Assembly: GCF_009728935.1 (NCBI RefSeq)
Contig: NZ_CP034235.1
Location: forward strand, 74,501 to 138,500
DNA from: Paenibacillus psychroresistens
Lineage (GTDB): Bacteria > Bacillota > Bacilli > Paenibacillales > NBRC-103111
Length of the DNA: 64,000 nt
Reading direction: 5' to 3'
Part shown: positions 19,401 to 27,085 of the stretch, one piece after another
Numbering within the stretch: the stretch's first letter is position 1
How the letters are laid out: the number at the start of each line of letters is the position of its first letter
Program-made: the position numbers and the translations under genes
The notes under the pieces: generated by a model
Databases searched by the model: none
The model's input: only the letters and a program-made list of their open reading frames with translations
Told to the model about the DNA's origin: nothing

Positions 19401-19996
19401 ATGGATGGGCAAGAAATCAAATCGATACTTTGTTCTCCAAAGGGATAATGTTGAATAAAGACGAAACAATGTTTCAACCAGAGGATCCGATTAGTCGAGG
19501 TGAGTTTGCTACACTTCTAGTGAAAATTTTCGACTTCCCTCTGCAATATTCCGAATCACCAACTTTTGATGATGTATATCGTAAGGATCCCTCAACTAAT
19601 GGGCTTTATGACTACATGAGTATTGAAACAGCAGCAAAGGTCGGTATTGTACGTGGAGGAGGACAACGACTGTTCTCTCCAAGCGCTACTATAACAAGAG
19701 AAGATGCTGCAACTATGATCGCCAGAGCAGCTAATCTTAAGCTTGGAACTGATACCGATAAATCACTTGTGACTTTACAGAAGGCATACACAGATGCAAA
19801 TTCAATAAGCATTTATGCACGTACTTCTATAGAAGCAGTCACTAAAGCGGGCTTAATTAATGGGATAGCCAATGTTCTAATAGAAGGTCAGAAGAAACAA
19901 AGCTTCCGTTATGACCCAGGCGCTACATTAACCCGTGCAGAAGCCGCACAGGTCTCCATTCAAGTATTGAAGCAACAAAAGAAAATACCTAAATAA
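13415..19996 (+). CDS. Giant secreted SLH-domain protein, 2193 aa
   Basis: Very large surface protein held to the wall by three C-terminal SLH domains at about residues 1990-2190; DPISRGEFATLL, ATITREDAATMI and ATLTRAEAAQVS are the three SLH core motifs. The start is TTG at 13415 with AGGAGG eight bases upstream. A signal peptide covers residues 1-30 (basic MKTKISK, a hydrophobic core, and AALGA before the cut). The body is a series of beta-rich, Ig/TIG-like modules; one near 895-990 has the TIG-like opening ISPASAGSENVAITASGTGF. Two cysteines (CNENSKDSC, near 1436) are unusual in a secreted Gram-positive protein and may form a small disulfide loop. Function unknown; likely a cell-surface fibre or S-layer-associated protein. 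Confidence 0.9.
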   Translation: MKTKISKWMSLSIILTMLITTLIPSAALGAVAQINITSLYAISKANSVPIKPEEDSKVQRFTSGTISLSATIQNISEDQIKEIFYVVENSNTGIINTNTNNKAVHTPGSFDITFNNVALTDGLNKVTIKYGSSNVIASAPGWAYYTGTTSISNMSINNQPYDDTKIYPDNPAAGSTLTIKGDVTNATSVQAYVLGNPKPRNAFLNGGSFFFTADDNNKNNTTATFGLEPGDNQLTLVSQNTTKSFQTQRNLIYDNGKPFAYSTKIQAEDNSKLPVGPIKDLITVPTITTQHAQVSSKLKADVSGIGGSVKYRYVDVLVNGIISGTYDLNGASSATRVMSVTPDQLVQGFADTQLSLTGTGLEIGGYTLVLEDKTAQEVRMPDGVSSIFEPTLEGADLPQVMSKDKQTILYTLKADAGLTNSKSPYKLTVMDGQTVLNTFAITVGLPSPTTLFTQTEVTFPDFDTNPINEGYNDIIQSLTINGITTNFDSRAVTVDVLNLNGQGNPLATYTGLKDTSVDFNMLSGLKEGTYKMRVSYSSNKLAERFFKVGRPAPAAPTTKTPSTPLVWTNFKSAIPTLADSTATYFAVTGTNLATAPEDIVDGSIKLTANLTAGPQVTYNASSQNLSLSGNDATVTSIVYSIGASASNASDVLSAGSPYKGQLKIGTTVDIADGQHLSIVSLDSAGLVIGYNDYTYSQASTPPNFENSAAADPATVITTTEPIIPVIMQGTSIIFKVDNTSDSVFDDLNGVTYNLEFEQKLRYADGTLSSTDTAIVKAQKVGRTHVIVPVASGNIAYDSQYITNLSPSQLNKSATQNTEDIKLDGNDLNANVKVQAFFEDGAKVALGSGTLTNGTISPGTVISHLSPTLAPGNYMLRVMYGISSSYTLAQFPFVLANPNLTKISPASAGSENVAITASGTGFGRDETKLKLKFTYDTDPTVVISLQSVVSNSLLKGSEAKFMVPANLAQGTYTVTLLNDGIPAGSTSYVVNSSASLLKENLELSRSGRYKVFDFKADLSLSNSKLQSVKFQFYNVATDRVLLQPRTFLFNYIDSSLPYVDHISKGELLSDFPLSLNSVNEINELPETFNIYADTNTNKVNLYLGDSINAPIYKTIHKSTAGAYKELNTQWTASGPTQEGLAAEAIPGEFKLNIGGAEDSWLPGDKIVIDNITFVATNLTANANSFDVGDGSAGEIAQNLAAALLGNPAISTKYSTTYSGTSVTFQQNGGYESPIQLTVTESSARGTASVSIETPYESVTLGAFKTTVMGSAGDADSITVTVDKGGLTLPITSDPIAVKGKNADQVASSIAARLNQIGIGSYTVSNPSGTSDIIFKQTHAFSLSQESLEFTINGGYHVFVVNISGLPNGPTQITAVPSTVDDATKPAKLGENLVGQRTYDLNILSTPYVILDNLYNGLILKDDPSTIAVEDQTNLLTCNENSKDSCFSGRLVNVPETEFSNVEVSINGVKSNLRNPLDFDPLPPLGKFTFQFGPNSTASERQQALTEGKNTIKFSIYSSGKLVAVNSFDVFILLSSGPSFVTLKPDETIINANLVKYVATAKVDNYATSETQVAFIGQIANATDIKLTVKTVDETGQIVANYDRRYDLYNGSTFGTLDPVDNNPLYLDIDGSTGIFTTRSIELAKKGNTTFEFAITNSTQQTVVRTVTIIREPQTYRIIKPQLTLTPAKKLQANINSNYIEIEMEAEGADKVTFGKDEAVARQVPDINNSNSLVTRYFYEAKGLKAGANNISFTVVKGDVTTKQSFILFNADTPIEGAQFKTLLKNKLNAFNSEVQLSFPANTNLLRNDTTLVNQFISTNRSILFGIASSKDGRVDKILHPSGDDAQIGNPNPEIDTNLAAYLDTPLHFRAASKLYWLDAGTISSNETDMNKALNGTGQDPYDTENFNSRAISDLVVPSKRGTLTLKYDPNIRNDSWKYLTVYHYDIYEDYTGSIQYHWKNLGGVVDTSKHTITVPFDTFGYYQVMYMNQSFDDVTGHGWARNQIDTLFSKGIMLNKDETMFQPEDPISRGEFATLLVKIFDFPLQYSESPTFDDVYRKDPSTNGLYDYMSIETAAKVGIVRGGGQRLFSPSATITREDAATMIARAANLKLGTDTDKSLVTLQKAYTDANSISIYARTSIEAVTKAGLINGIANVLIEGQKKQSFRYDPGATLTRAEAAQVSIQVLKQQKKIPK

Positions 19997-20020
19997 TTGA
20001 TTCAAATTAGGACTTACCAT

Positions 20021-20068
20021 ACACCTCAGATCGGGACCTGCTATAGGTTCGGTCCGAGGTGTGTTTTT
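20021..20068 (+). terminator. Intrinsic terminator of the giant SLH gene
   Basis: ACACCTC (20021-20027) pairs with GAGGTGT, with an inner GGGACC/GGTCC arm, followed by TTTTT. Confidence 0.8.
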
Positions 20069-20560
20069 GTAATTAGGATGTTTCATTATCTATTAGAAGG
20101 TTTAAGTATTAGATTGTAGCCCATAATTGCTTGGTAAAATCTGCGGCATGACAGTAATAGGCTCGTCAGTATATACTAACTTTTGTGGAAACATATATAC
20201 GAGATGATATATTAAAAAATCTTTTATCACATCCGCAACTTTTTTCGAAACTGTGCGTTTAATACTGTGAAACCAACAGGGAGTGGTGATCAGTAATGAT
20301 CAAGAAGGATATTCCTCCCAAAATATATCTTTACGACGATTCGGTGCCCATGTATAATGTTTAAGTGTGGCATAAGTGCCTCTAGTTTGTTTTCTTTTTG
20401 TTTACTAGTTTCTGTCGCTTACGGGCGTTCAGATACATCAAATAGATATTTCGCTCAACTCTGGAAAGGGGGTGAATCAACAATGAGGGAATCGAGCTCA
20501 AATTTAGTACCTAGCAACTCTCAAAAACTAAACAAGATTCAAGGAGGAGACAAAAAGGTT
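20069..20560 (+). promoter_or_regulatory. Long AT-rich upstream and leader region of the S-layer gene
   Basis: About 490 bases without a convincing independent gene. It contains a probable sigma-A promoter at 20330-20358, a GGCA-TAAG-TGCC hairpin just after it, and a strong RBS (AAAGGGGGTGA, 20465-20475) seven bases before an ATG at 20483, which is in frame with the S-layer protein. A 22-codon ATG reading at 20296-20364 ends across the promoter and is doubtful. Long, multi-element leaders are typical of highly expressed S-layer genes. Confidence 0.6.
20330..20358 (+). promoter_or_regulatory. Probable sigma-A promoter of the S-layer gene
   Basis: TTTACG (20330-20335), 17 bp, TATAAT (20353-20358). 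It predicts a leader of about 195 bases before the main ATG. Confidence 0.5.
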
Positions 20561-23500
20561 ATGAAAAAAAGTTTATCACTTATATTAGCATTGGCTTTGG
20601 TTTTCACAATGTTTGCTTCCGTGGTTTCAGCAGCGGATCCAGTAGCACCAGCAGCAACACCAACACCGGTGACTGCAACAGTTTACACACCAGAAACAGC
20701 ATTTGAAGCATTAAAAGCAGCAGGTATCGTTGAAGGTGACCCAGTTAAAGGCGCTGACCTTACTGGTAACCTAACTCGTGCACAATTCGCAAAAGTAATC
20801 GCTAAGCTTTGGGAATTAAAAGAATTACCAGAAGGATCAACTGTTTACAGTGACCTTTCAGGAGCAGGTTGGGCAGCTGGTTACATCGGCGCAGCAACTA
20901 AAGCAGGATTGCTTAACGGAGTAGGCGGCGGTAAGTTCAACCCGTCAGGCAACGTTAAACTTGAAGAAATCGCTAAAGTAATCGCAACTGGCTTTAAACT
21001 TCCTGCAGTAGCATATGCTGGTACTGGTAAAGTATCAACTTGGGCTAAAGGATATGTAGGAGCTGTAGTTGGAGCTAAGTTGGTTGATGATTCAGCTGAC
21101 TTCACAAAAGCTGCAAAACGCAGTGAAATCTTCACAATTGGTATCAAAGGTTATGTAGCATACCAAGCATCAAAAGGACCAGTCGCAACACCAACACCAA
21201 CTCCAGCTGCATTTGCACTTAGTGCAGTTGCATCAAGCACTAATACATCTGTAAAAGTAACTTTGAAAGATGCAGTTACTGCAGTTGATAAATCACAATT
21301 CGCAATTCAAAGCTTTGCAAAAGTAGACTTGGCAGTATCTGCTGCTACATTAAGCGCTGACGGTAAAGTGGTTACACTTACTACAGCAGCTCAAAAAGCT
21401 TATGGAGCTTATACATTAACTGCAGGCGGCAAATCAAAAACTTTTGTTGGTCTTCCAGTTGATACAACAAAAGCAACATTTACAGGCGCTACTGATACTT
21501 ATGTATCATACGTTGTAACTTTCAACGAAGAAGTAAGTGCAGCAACAGCAACTAATGTAGCTAACTACAAAATCGATAACAGCTTAACAGTAGTAAAAGC
21601 TGCTCTTGATGCTACAGGTAAAATTGTTACTCTTACAACTTCAGCTCAATCAGTAGGAGTTGTTTATGGCTTGACAGTATCAGGAGTAGCTGATCTTTCA
21701 GGAAACGTAATTGATTCCGCAACTGTATACTTTGGTGGTCTTGCAAAAGATACAGTAAACCAAACAGTATATTCACTTACTGTTATGGATTACAACAAAG
21801 TAGTAGTAGTATTTGGTAAAAAAGCAGATCCAGTATCTGCAACAAACGTAGCTAACTATGTTCTTGACAACAACTTGACTGTATTGAAAGCAGAAATTGA
21901 TACTGTAGATACAACTGGTAAAACAGTTAATCTTACAACATCAGATCAATCAGTAGGAATTGTTTACAAAATCGTAATCAGCAATGTTAAAGATACTTTG
22001 GATAACAACATCGACACAGTAACTAACACTAAATACTTTGGTGGTATTGCTAAGGATCTTGGCAAACCGGTAGTAGATTCAGTTCAAGTAACTGATAATA
22101 CTAAAGTAACAGTAACTTTCAGAAAAGCAGTTGAAGTAGCTTCAGCAACAAACGTTGCTAACTACACGCTTGACAATTCATTAACAGTAACAAAAGCAGA
22201 GCTTAACGCTGCGGGTACAGTTGTATCACTTACAACATCAGCTCAATCAGTAGGTATCGTTTATGGTCTTACTGTTGCTAATGTTAAATCTGCATTAGGT
22301 ACTACTATGGACAGCGTTACTAACTACTTTGGTGGTATTGCTAAAGACGTAGCGGCTCCTACAATTACGGTAGCAACTTCAACAGGAGATACTAAATTAA
22401 CTATTCAATACGGTGAAAAAGTAGATCTTGAAACAGCTACTACATTAACAAACTATAGCTTTGATGGTGACCTTGGTTATCCAATCGGAGCAACTCTTGA
22501 CACAGATGGTACTAACATGATTGTAACTTTAACTACAGCTCCTCAAACAGCTGGTAAAGTTTACAACGTTACAGTAACTGGTGTTGCTGATCTTAACGCT
22601 AATGCTACAGCAGCAGTTGTTAAATCATTCGTTGGTAAAGCAACTTCAACAGCATCCGTTATCAAATATGTTGGAGCATCAGTTGTAGATTATAATACAG
22701 TTGATTTATTGTTCGACAACGAAGTGACAGATGCAGCAATTACAAATCTTTCAGTTACTCCAAACATTACAGTATCAAATTTAATTTACAAAGCAATTAT
22801 TCAAGCTAATAAGAAAATTGTAAGAGTTCAATTTGCAATTAATAACGGAAATGCAAATCCTAACTTGTTTGCTCAAGGTCAGGTATATACAGCTGCAGTT
22901 GCAGGTGTAACTGGGTTGGATTCATCAACAACTGCTGTTAACATCAGATCTTTTGGTGGAACTTCAATAGCTAACGCATTACCTGAAATTAAAACAGCAA
23001 TTCCAGTTGATAGCACTAGTGTTAAAGTAATCTTCACAGAGCCTGTTAAGAACATTAACAATAATACATTTACAGTAAATGGATTACCAACAACCACTTC
23101 AGTAGCAACAACTGGTGATGTAGTAACAGAAGCAATTCTTTATTACACACCAGCTACTGCACAAGGTACAATTAATAACTTGGAATTAATAACTGCATTC
23201 TCAGACGCAGCAGGATATAATTTCGCAGTTGCTTCAGTTTCTGGAGCTAAAGTTATTAAGACATTTGGTGGAACTAACGTAGTAAACGTTGCTCCAACAA
23301 TTGTAACTACAATCCCTGTTGATAAATACAACTTTAAAATCATCTTTAGCGAAGCAGTTAACGGTACTGATGCAAAAAATGCAACTTATACTATTACTGG
23401 TGGTACTGTAACACTTCTTACTTACAGCAAATCTTTAGATGATGATGGTAAAACATTAAATGTCCGCTTAAATGCTGCAGGTGGAGCACTTTCAAGCGGT

Positions 23501-23902
23501 ACGGTATATACAGTTAATGTTGCAACAGGTTCTGTAATCCATGATTTGTCAGGCTTAACATTAGATACGGCTGCAACTGCTAACACGAAACAATTAGGCG
23601 GTTCATCACTTGATAATGCTAAACCAACAATCTCTGGTGTTTCAGTTAACAACAAAGTTCTTACAGTAACATTCAGCGAAGATATTCGTAATACAACTTT
23701 TGTTCCTTCAGACTTTACAATCACTAAAGCAGATGGAACTGTTGTTACTGGTAATGTTGCTTGGGTAGATAGCAAAACAGTAACAATCACACTTGCAACT
23801 GCTCTTACATCACAAATTGCTAAAATTCATGCTAATGCTACAATTACTGATCTTAATGGTCAATCTGCAGTATCAGACGATTTACAATTTGGTGTTCAAT
23901 AA
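20561..23902 (+). CDS. S-layer protein with N-terminal SLH domains and FGG-repeat body
   Basis: Probable main S-layer protein, 1113 residues from the ATG at 20561 (AAGGAGGAGA upstream). The signal peptide is residues 1-24 (MKKSLSL, hydrophobic core, VVSA cut). Residues about 45-210 form two to three SLH repeats (NLTRAQFAKVIAKLW is the clearest core) for binding the pyruvylated polymer. A short TPTPTPAA linker follows, then repeated Ig-like (SbsA/Big-type) modules of 95-105 residues ending in YFGG or SFGG. Codon use is biased to GCA, ACA and GTA, unlike the neighbours, consistent with very high expression. An in-frame ATG at 20483 with its own strong RBS would add 26 residues before the signal peptide. 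A strong terminator follows. Confidence 0.93.
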   Translation: MKKSLSLILALALVFTMFASVVSAADPVAPAATPTPVTATVYTPETAFEALKAAGIVEGDPVKGADLTGNLTRAQFAKVIAKLWELKELPEGSTVYSDLSGAGWAAGYIGAATKAGLLNGVGGGKFNPSGNVKLEEIAKVIATGFKLPAVAYAGTGKVSTWAKGYVGAVVGAKLVDDSADFTKAAKRSEIFTIGIKGYVAYQASKGPVATPTPTPAAFALSAVASSTNTSVKVTLKDAVTAVDKSQFAIQSFAKVDLAVSAATLSADGKVVTLTTAAQKAYGAYTLTAGGKSKTFVGLPVDTTKATFTGATDTYVSYVVTFNEEVSAATATNVANYKIDNSLTVVKAALDATGKIVTLTTSAQSVGVVYGLTVSGVADLSGNVIDSATVYFGGLAKDTVNQTVYSLTVMDYNKVVVVFGKKADPVSATNVANYVLDNNLTVLKAEIDTVDTTGKTVNLTTSDQSVGIVYKIVISNVKDTLDNNIDTVTNTKYFGGIAKDLGKPVVDSVQVTDNTKVTVTFRKAVEVASATNVANYTLDNSLTVTKAELNAAGTVVSLTTSAQSVGIVYGLTVANVKSALGTTMDSVTNYFGGIAKDVAAPTITVATSTGDTKLTIQYGEKVDLETATTLTNYSFDGDLGYPIGATLDTDGTNMIVTLTTAPQTAGKVYNVTVTGVADLNANATAAVVKSFVGKATSTASVIKYVGASVVDYNTVDLLFDNEVTDAAITNLSVTPNITVSNLIYKAIIQANKKIVRVQFAINNGNANPNLFAQGQVYTAAVAGVTGLDSSTTAVNIRSFGGTSIANALPEIKTAIPVDSTSVKVIFTEPVKNINNNTFTVNGLPTTTSVATTGDVVTEAILYYTPATAQGTINNLELITAFSDAAGYNFAVASVSGAKVIKTFGGTNVVNVAPTIVTTIPVDKYNFKIIFSEAVNGTDAKNATYTITGGTVTLLTYSKSLDDDGKTLNVRLNAAGGALSSGTVYTVNVATGSVIHDLSGLTLDTAATANTKQLGGSSLDNAKPTISGVSVNNKVLTVTFSEDIRNTTFVPSDFTITKADGTVVTGNVAWVDSKTVTITLATALTSQIAKIHANATITDLNGQSAVSDDLQFGVQ
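21481..22635 (+). repeat. Tandem about 300-bp repeats inside the S-layer gene
   Basis: Four consecutive modules (starting near 21481, 21766, 22066, 22351) each carry ATNVANYxxDN, LTVxKAE and QSVGxVY segments; the first three end in a YFGGxAKD motif encoded at about 21728, 22034 and 22325. The fourth is more diverged, and later modules keep only FGGT (about 22950 and 23274). The DNA is close enough between units two and three for recombination to add or remove modules. Confidence 0.75.
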
Positions 23903-23924
23903 TCTTTAATAATTAGTTTGAACG

Positions 23925-23954
23925 AAAAAGGCCCGGTTTATTCGGGCCTTTTTT
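23925..23954 (+). terminator. Strong terminator of the S-layer gene
   Basis: AAAAAGGCCCG pairs with CGGGCCTTTTTT around a short loop, 22 bases after the stop. The high-GC stem and T-run suit a very active gene. Confidence 0.9.
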
Positions 23955-24066
23955 GTATTTTATAAACATTTCATTATTTTTCTAATTTACATATGTTGAA
24001 TCCGCAACAAATGACATATTTCGACGTCTTAATGGTAAGATAGAATAAAAAAGAGGAGGCCCAATT

Positions 24067-26340
24067 TTGAAGAAGATGATTGTAATATTTGCAACACTAA
24101 TCTCACTAATAGCATTACCTTTTATGTCCTATGCATTAGAAACAACGGTGGATGGTAAGGCAGGTGCGCTGAACAAGCTTGCTATTCTCCAAGGAGATGG
24201 CATTAACTTTAATCTGACTGGACAATTGAAACGAAGTGAAGCCATTACGTTTATCGTTAGAATCATGGGCGAGGAAGCTAATGTAAAAACAAATGCAGCT
24301 AAATATACAACAAATACCTTTAGTGACGTAAAAGCTACAGATTGGTTTGCTGCTTATGTAGGATTCTGCAAGGAAAAAAACCTATTGGCTGGTTTTCCAG
24401 ATGGTGCGTTTCATCCTAACGATCCCATTAGTGAAAAAGCTTTTTTAAAGCTTGTTTTAGGTGCGTTGGGTTATATTATTGATAAGAACTTTGTTTGGGA
24501 TACCATTTATGAGTCTTCTTTTAACTTAGGAGTAGTGAGTGATGTAAAATATAAAACTCAAGATGCAGATAATACTCAATATTTGAGGTCTGACGTTGTT
24601 GAGGTGCTTTATAACTCATTAAAAATTAATATCAATGGATTAAAGAAATCAATCATTCAATCTCTCATAGAAAAGAATGTGGTAACTCAAGCAACTGCAG
24701 TTCAATTAGGATTGGTTAACGAAATCATACCAACCACCATTAATAAGATTGAAGTTTTAAATCAAGCGAATCTTAACGTCACATTAAACAAGACGGTCAG
24801 TTTAATAGGCAATAGCGATATTGTTATATATGAAACGGACAATAAAAGCAATTTGCTCACGGCATCTGTAACTTCACAGGTATATAGTGTTATCAGTATC
24901 AATACTTCAACTCAGATTCCGGACAAAAGCTATACTTTAGAGGTTACTACAACGGATGATAGTAAGAATATAAGTAAAGTAACGGCAGTCTTTAAAGCAC
25001 TTCCAATTACTGAGATCAAATCCGATTATTTTAGAATAAGTAAGATTGAGACAGTAAGTAAGAATATATTAAATGTTTACTTTACACAGCCAATCATTAA
25101 CAATGAAGCAGCTTTGCCAGTTTACTATGATATTTATAAGAATAATAGCCTTTATGTAAAAGGTAGTAAAAATAATATGACGGTAAATGTACTTGCAAGT
25201 AATAACAATGCGGTTAGCGTCTACTTGAAAAATGCATTGATTTCAGATGATGCGCTATATAGCCTGAAAATTAGCGGTGATATCAGCAGTGCTTATGGTG
25301 TTCAACTAAATGATGGTGTTGGAGATAGTGTTATCTTTACAGGGCAGAAGTTAGAAAATCCAGAATTAAAAGTCAATCGTGTCTTTGCTTTGGATTCCAA
25401 AACATTGAATATTGAATTTAACAAGGATATAGATGAAAGGACTGCTGAACAAACTAATAACTATGTGATTACACATCCAAACGGTACTGTTCTTCCTGTT
25501 AGTAAAGCTGTAATGTCTGCAGCAGGTAAAGGTAAAATGGTTCAACTGACGATTACCACGACTTTTGATCCTGCAGTTAACTACTTATTAAAAATGAGTA
25601 CTATTGAGGACTTATTAAAAATTTCTACAATTCAGGATCTAAGCACCTCATTCTCAGGCAAAGCAATTTCCGATTTAAAAACTTTTAAAATTAATAGTAT
25701 TGCTGCCACTGATAAAGCGACATTACAGGTTAGCTTTGATAGAAAACTCGATAGTAATATCGCAAATAACGCTCCATACTATTTGATTACTGGTATAACG
25801 GATCCAAACTATATTACTATTCCTAATAAAGTTTATGTTAATCCACAGGACTACTCTAAATTAACGCTTTATTTTGCTGCAGGTAATGAATTTATTGCTT
25901 CAAATTTATATAAGCTTAAAGTACTGAATGTTGTACCTGACGAATTAGGGAATATTTCTACTTTAGATACTATATCAGTACCGTTTACGGGTTCTAGTAA
26001 TATGGATATAAAACCCACGCTTACAGAAGCTATTATTATTGGTAAAGATACTATTAAAATTAAAAGCTCCAAAGAGCTTCTTGATAATGGTAATAACTTA
26101 ACGTTAAATAACTATTCATTGGAATTGAAGGATGGGAAAAACACATTTATTCTTAAAACACCTTATAGTGTTACCTTATACGACGCCACTACTTTGATAC
26201 TTCAATTCGATAATCTTGACTTAACAAAGAGTTATACTTTTAAATTCAACTCATTAACGGATATTACAGGTTTAAATGTAAGATCTGCAGCTGACGGCAA
26301 GAATTCTATAATTCTAAAGAATGGTGAAAATCATGGATAA
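24067..26340 (+). CDS. SLH-domain protein with Ig-like modules, 757 aa
   Basis: Second SLH protein with N-terminal anchors. The start is TTG at 24067 (GAGGAGG seven bases upstream). The signal peptide is residues 1-23 (MKKMIVIF, hydrophobic core, SYA before LETT). Two SLH repeats cover about 30-130: LKRSEAITFIVRIMG and the FSDVKATDWFAAYV / GFPDGAFHPNDPISEKAFLK pair. The rest is four to five SbsA/Big-type Ig-like modules, for example those starting VNRVFALDSKTLNIEFNKDI and INSIAATDKATLQVSF. It is more AT-rich than the main S-layer gene and lacks its codon bias, so it is probably less expressed. It overlaps the next gene by eight bases. Confidence 0.88.
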   Translation: MKKMIVIFATLISLIALPFMSYALETTVDGKAGALNKLAILQGDGINFNLTGQLKRSEAITFIVRIMGEEANVKTNAAKYTTNTFSDVKATDWFAAYVGFCKEKNLLAGFPDGAFHPNDPISEKAFLKLVLGALGYIIDKNFVWDTIYESSFNLGVVSDVKYKTQDADNTQYLRSDVVEVLYNSLKININGLKKSIIQSLIEKNVVTQATAVQLGLVNEIIPTTINKIEVLNQANLNVTLNKTVSLIGNSDIVIYETDNKSNLLTASVTSQVYSVISINTSTQIPDKSYTLEVTTTDDSKNISKVTAVFKALPITEIKSDYFRISKIETVSKNILNVYFTQPIINNEAALPVYYDIYKNNSLYVKGSKNNMTVNVLASNNNAVSVYLKNALISDDALYSLKISGDISSAYGVQLNDGVGDSVIFTGQKLENPELKVNRVFALDSKTLNIEFNKDIDERTAEQTNNYVITHPNGTVLPVSKAVMSAAGKGKMVQLTITTTFDPAVNYLLKMSTIEDLLKISTIQDLSTSFSGKAISDLKTFKINSIAATDKATLQVSFDRKLDSNIANNAPYYLITGITDPNYITIPNKVYVNPQDYSKLTLYFAAGNEFIASNLYKLKVLNVVPDELGNISTLDTISVPFTGSSNMDIKPTLTEAIIIGKDTIKIKSSKELLDNGNNLTLNNYSLELKDGKNTFILKTPYSVTLYDATTLILQFDNLDLTKSYTFKFNSLTDITGLNVRSAADGKNSIILKNGENHG

Positions 26341-26995
26341 AAAGAAGATTTTTACCGTATTACTTGGAGCTTCCTTGCTATTCTTAGTATTTACTTATTA
26401 CACGACTAGCGCTGATGGTGCAGCTATACAACCCGGTTCTGTTAACGATCCAGCAGTGACCAAGAGTTATGTGGATGAACAGGTGAAGCTTCAGGTGGCG
26501 GCACAAATCAAAGACCAGGCAAATAAAGATGTTTCAGCGCAAATTGAGGAATTAAAGAAGGCTATAGCAGCTTTAAGTGGCGGCAAGGGGACTAGTTCAG
26601 ATTTAACTGTGGTTCAGCTTGCACCAGGACAAACCTTGATGGCTGAGGCCGGTAGTGAGGTAATTGTGCGTAATGGTTATGTCACTGCTGTTAGCAACGA
26701 TGGTAATGGGATTCCTGATGTTACAGGGGGTAAAGATATTGCAGTGAATGCAGCCATTGCAACGAATCATTTGCTGATTTTCCCAACGGATAAAAGAGGG
26801 GTAAAACCAGATCCTAAGAAAACCGACACCATTTTCCTAATGGTACGCGGTGAGTATAAGCTGATTAGTGGAAGTGGAGCGGTAAAGGCCACTCCTTCGC
26901 CTACGCCAATAGCTACACCAGATGCAACGCCAACTGCTACTCCAACAGCTGTTCCAACCGCAGGTTCAACTAATGCACCAGTGATTTCTCCTTAA
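26333..26995 (+). CDS. Exported protein of an uncharacterised Firmicutes family
   Basis: About 220 residues, starting at an ATG that overlaps the preceding stop (ATGGATAA), so it is translationally coupled to the SLH protein. The N-terminal hydrophobic segment (about 5-23) is a signal peptide or anchor. A GSVNDPAVTKSYVDEQV motif and a coiled-coil-like stretch follow (about 45-80). A compact domain then contains LAPGQTLMAEAGSEVIVRNG, NHLLIFPTDKRG and FLMVRGEY. I recall the same motif order in many unnamed exported clostridial and Paenibacillus proteins. The tail (about 183-220) is a Thr/Pro/Ala-rich repeat like a wall-spanning linker. Function unknown; a partner of the SLH protein is the simplest guess. 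Confidence 0.7.
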   Translation: MDKKKIFTVLLGASLLFLVFTYYTTSADGAAIQPGSVNDPAVTKSYVDEQVKLQVAAQIKDQANKDVSAQIEELKKAIAALSGGKGTSSDLTVVQLAPGQTLMAEAGSEVIVRNGYVTAVSNDGNGIPDVTGGKDIAVNAAIATNHLLIFPTDKRGVKPDPKKTDTIFLMVRGEYKLISGSGAVKATPSPTPIATPDATPTATPTAVPTAGSTNAPVISP

Positions 26996-27045
26996 TTTTA
27001 CCCTTTGTGACAAAATTCTATTCGTCTTAGATTCCTGCCTAAAGC

Positions 27046-27052
27046 CATACTA
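27046..27052 (+). promoter_or_regulatory. Possible sigma-G/F -10 element before the SASP gene
   Basis: CATACTA matches the sigma-G -10 consensus (CATWHTA), 34 bases before the SASP start. No good -35 (GHATR) is seen at the expected distance, so it is only suggestive. Confidence 0.3.
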
Positions 27053-27085
27053 AGGTTACACCATTAACGAGGAGGTGAAACCATA

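Noticed and set aside
20296..20364. 22-codon reading with a weak RBS before the S-layer gene
   Set aside because: It runs across the probable promoter (20330-20358), so it would not be on the S-layer message; no family recognised.
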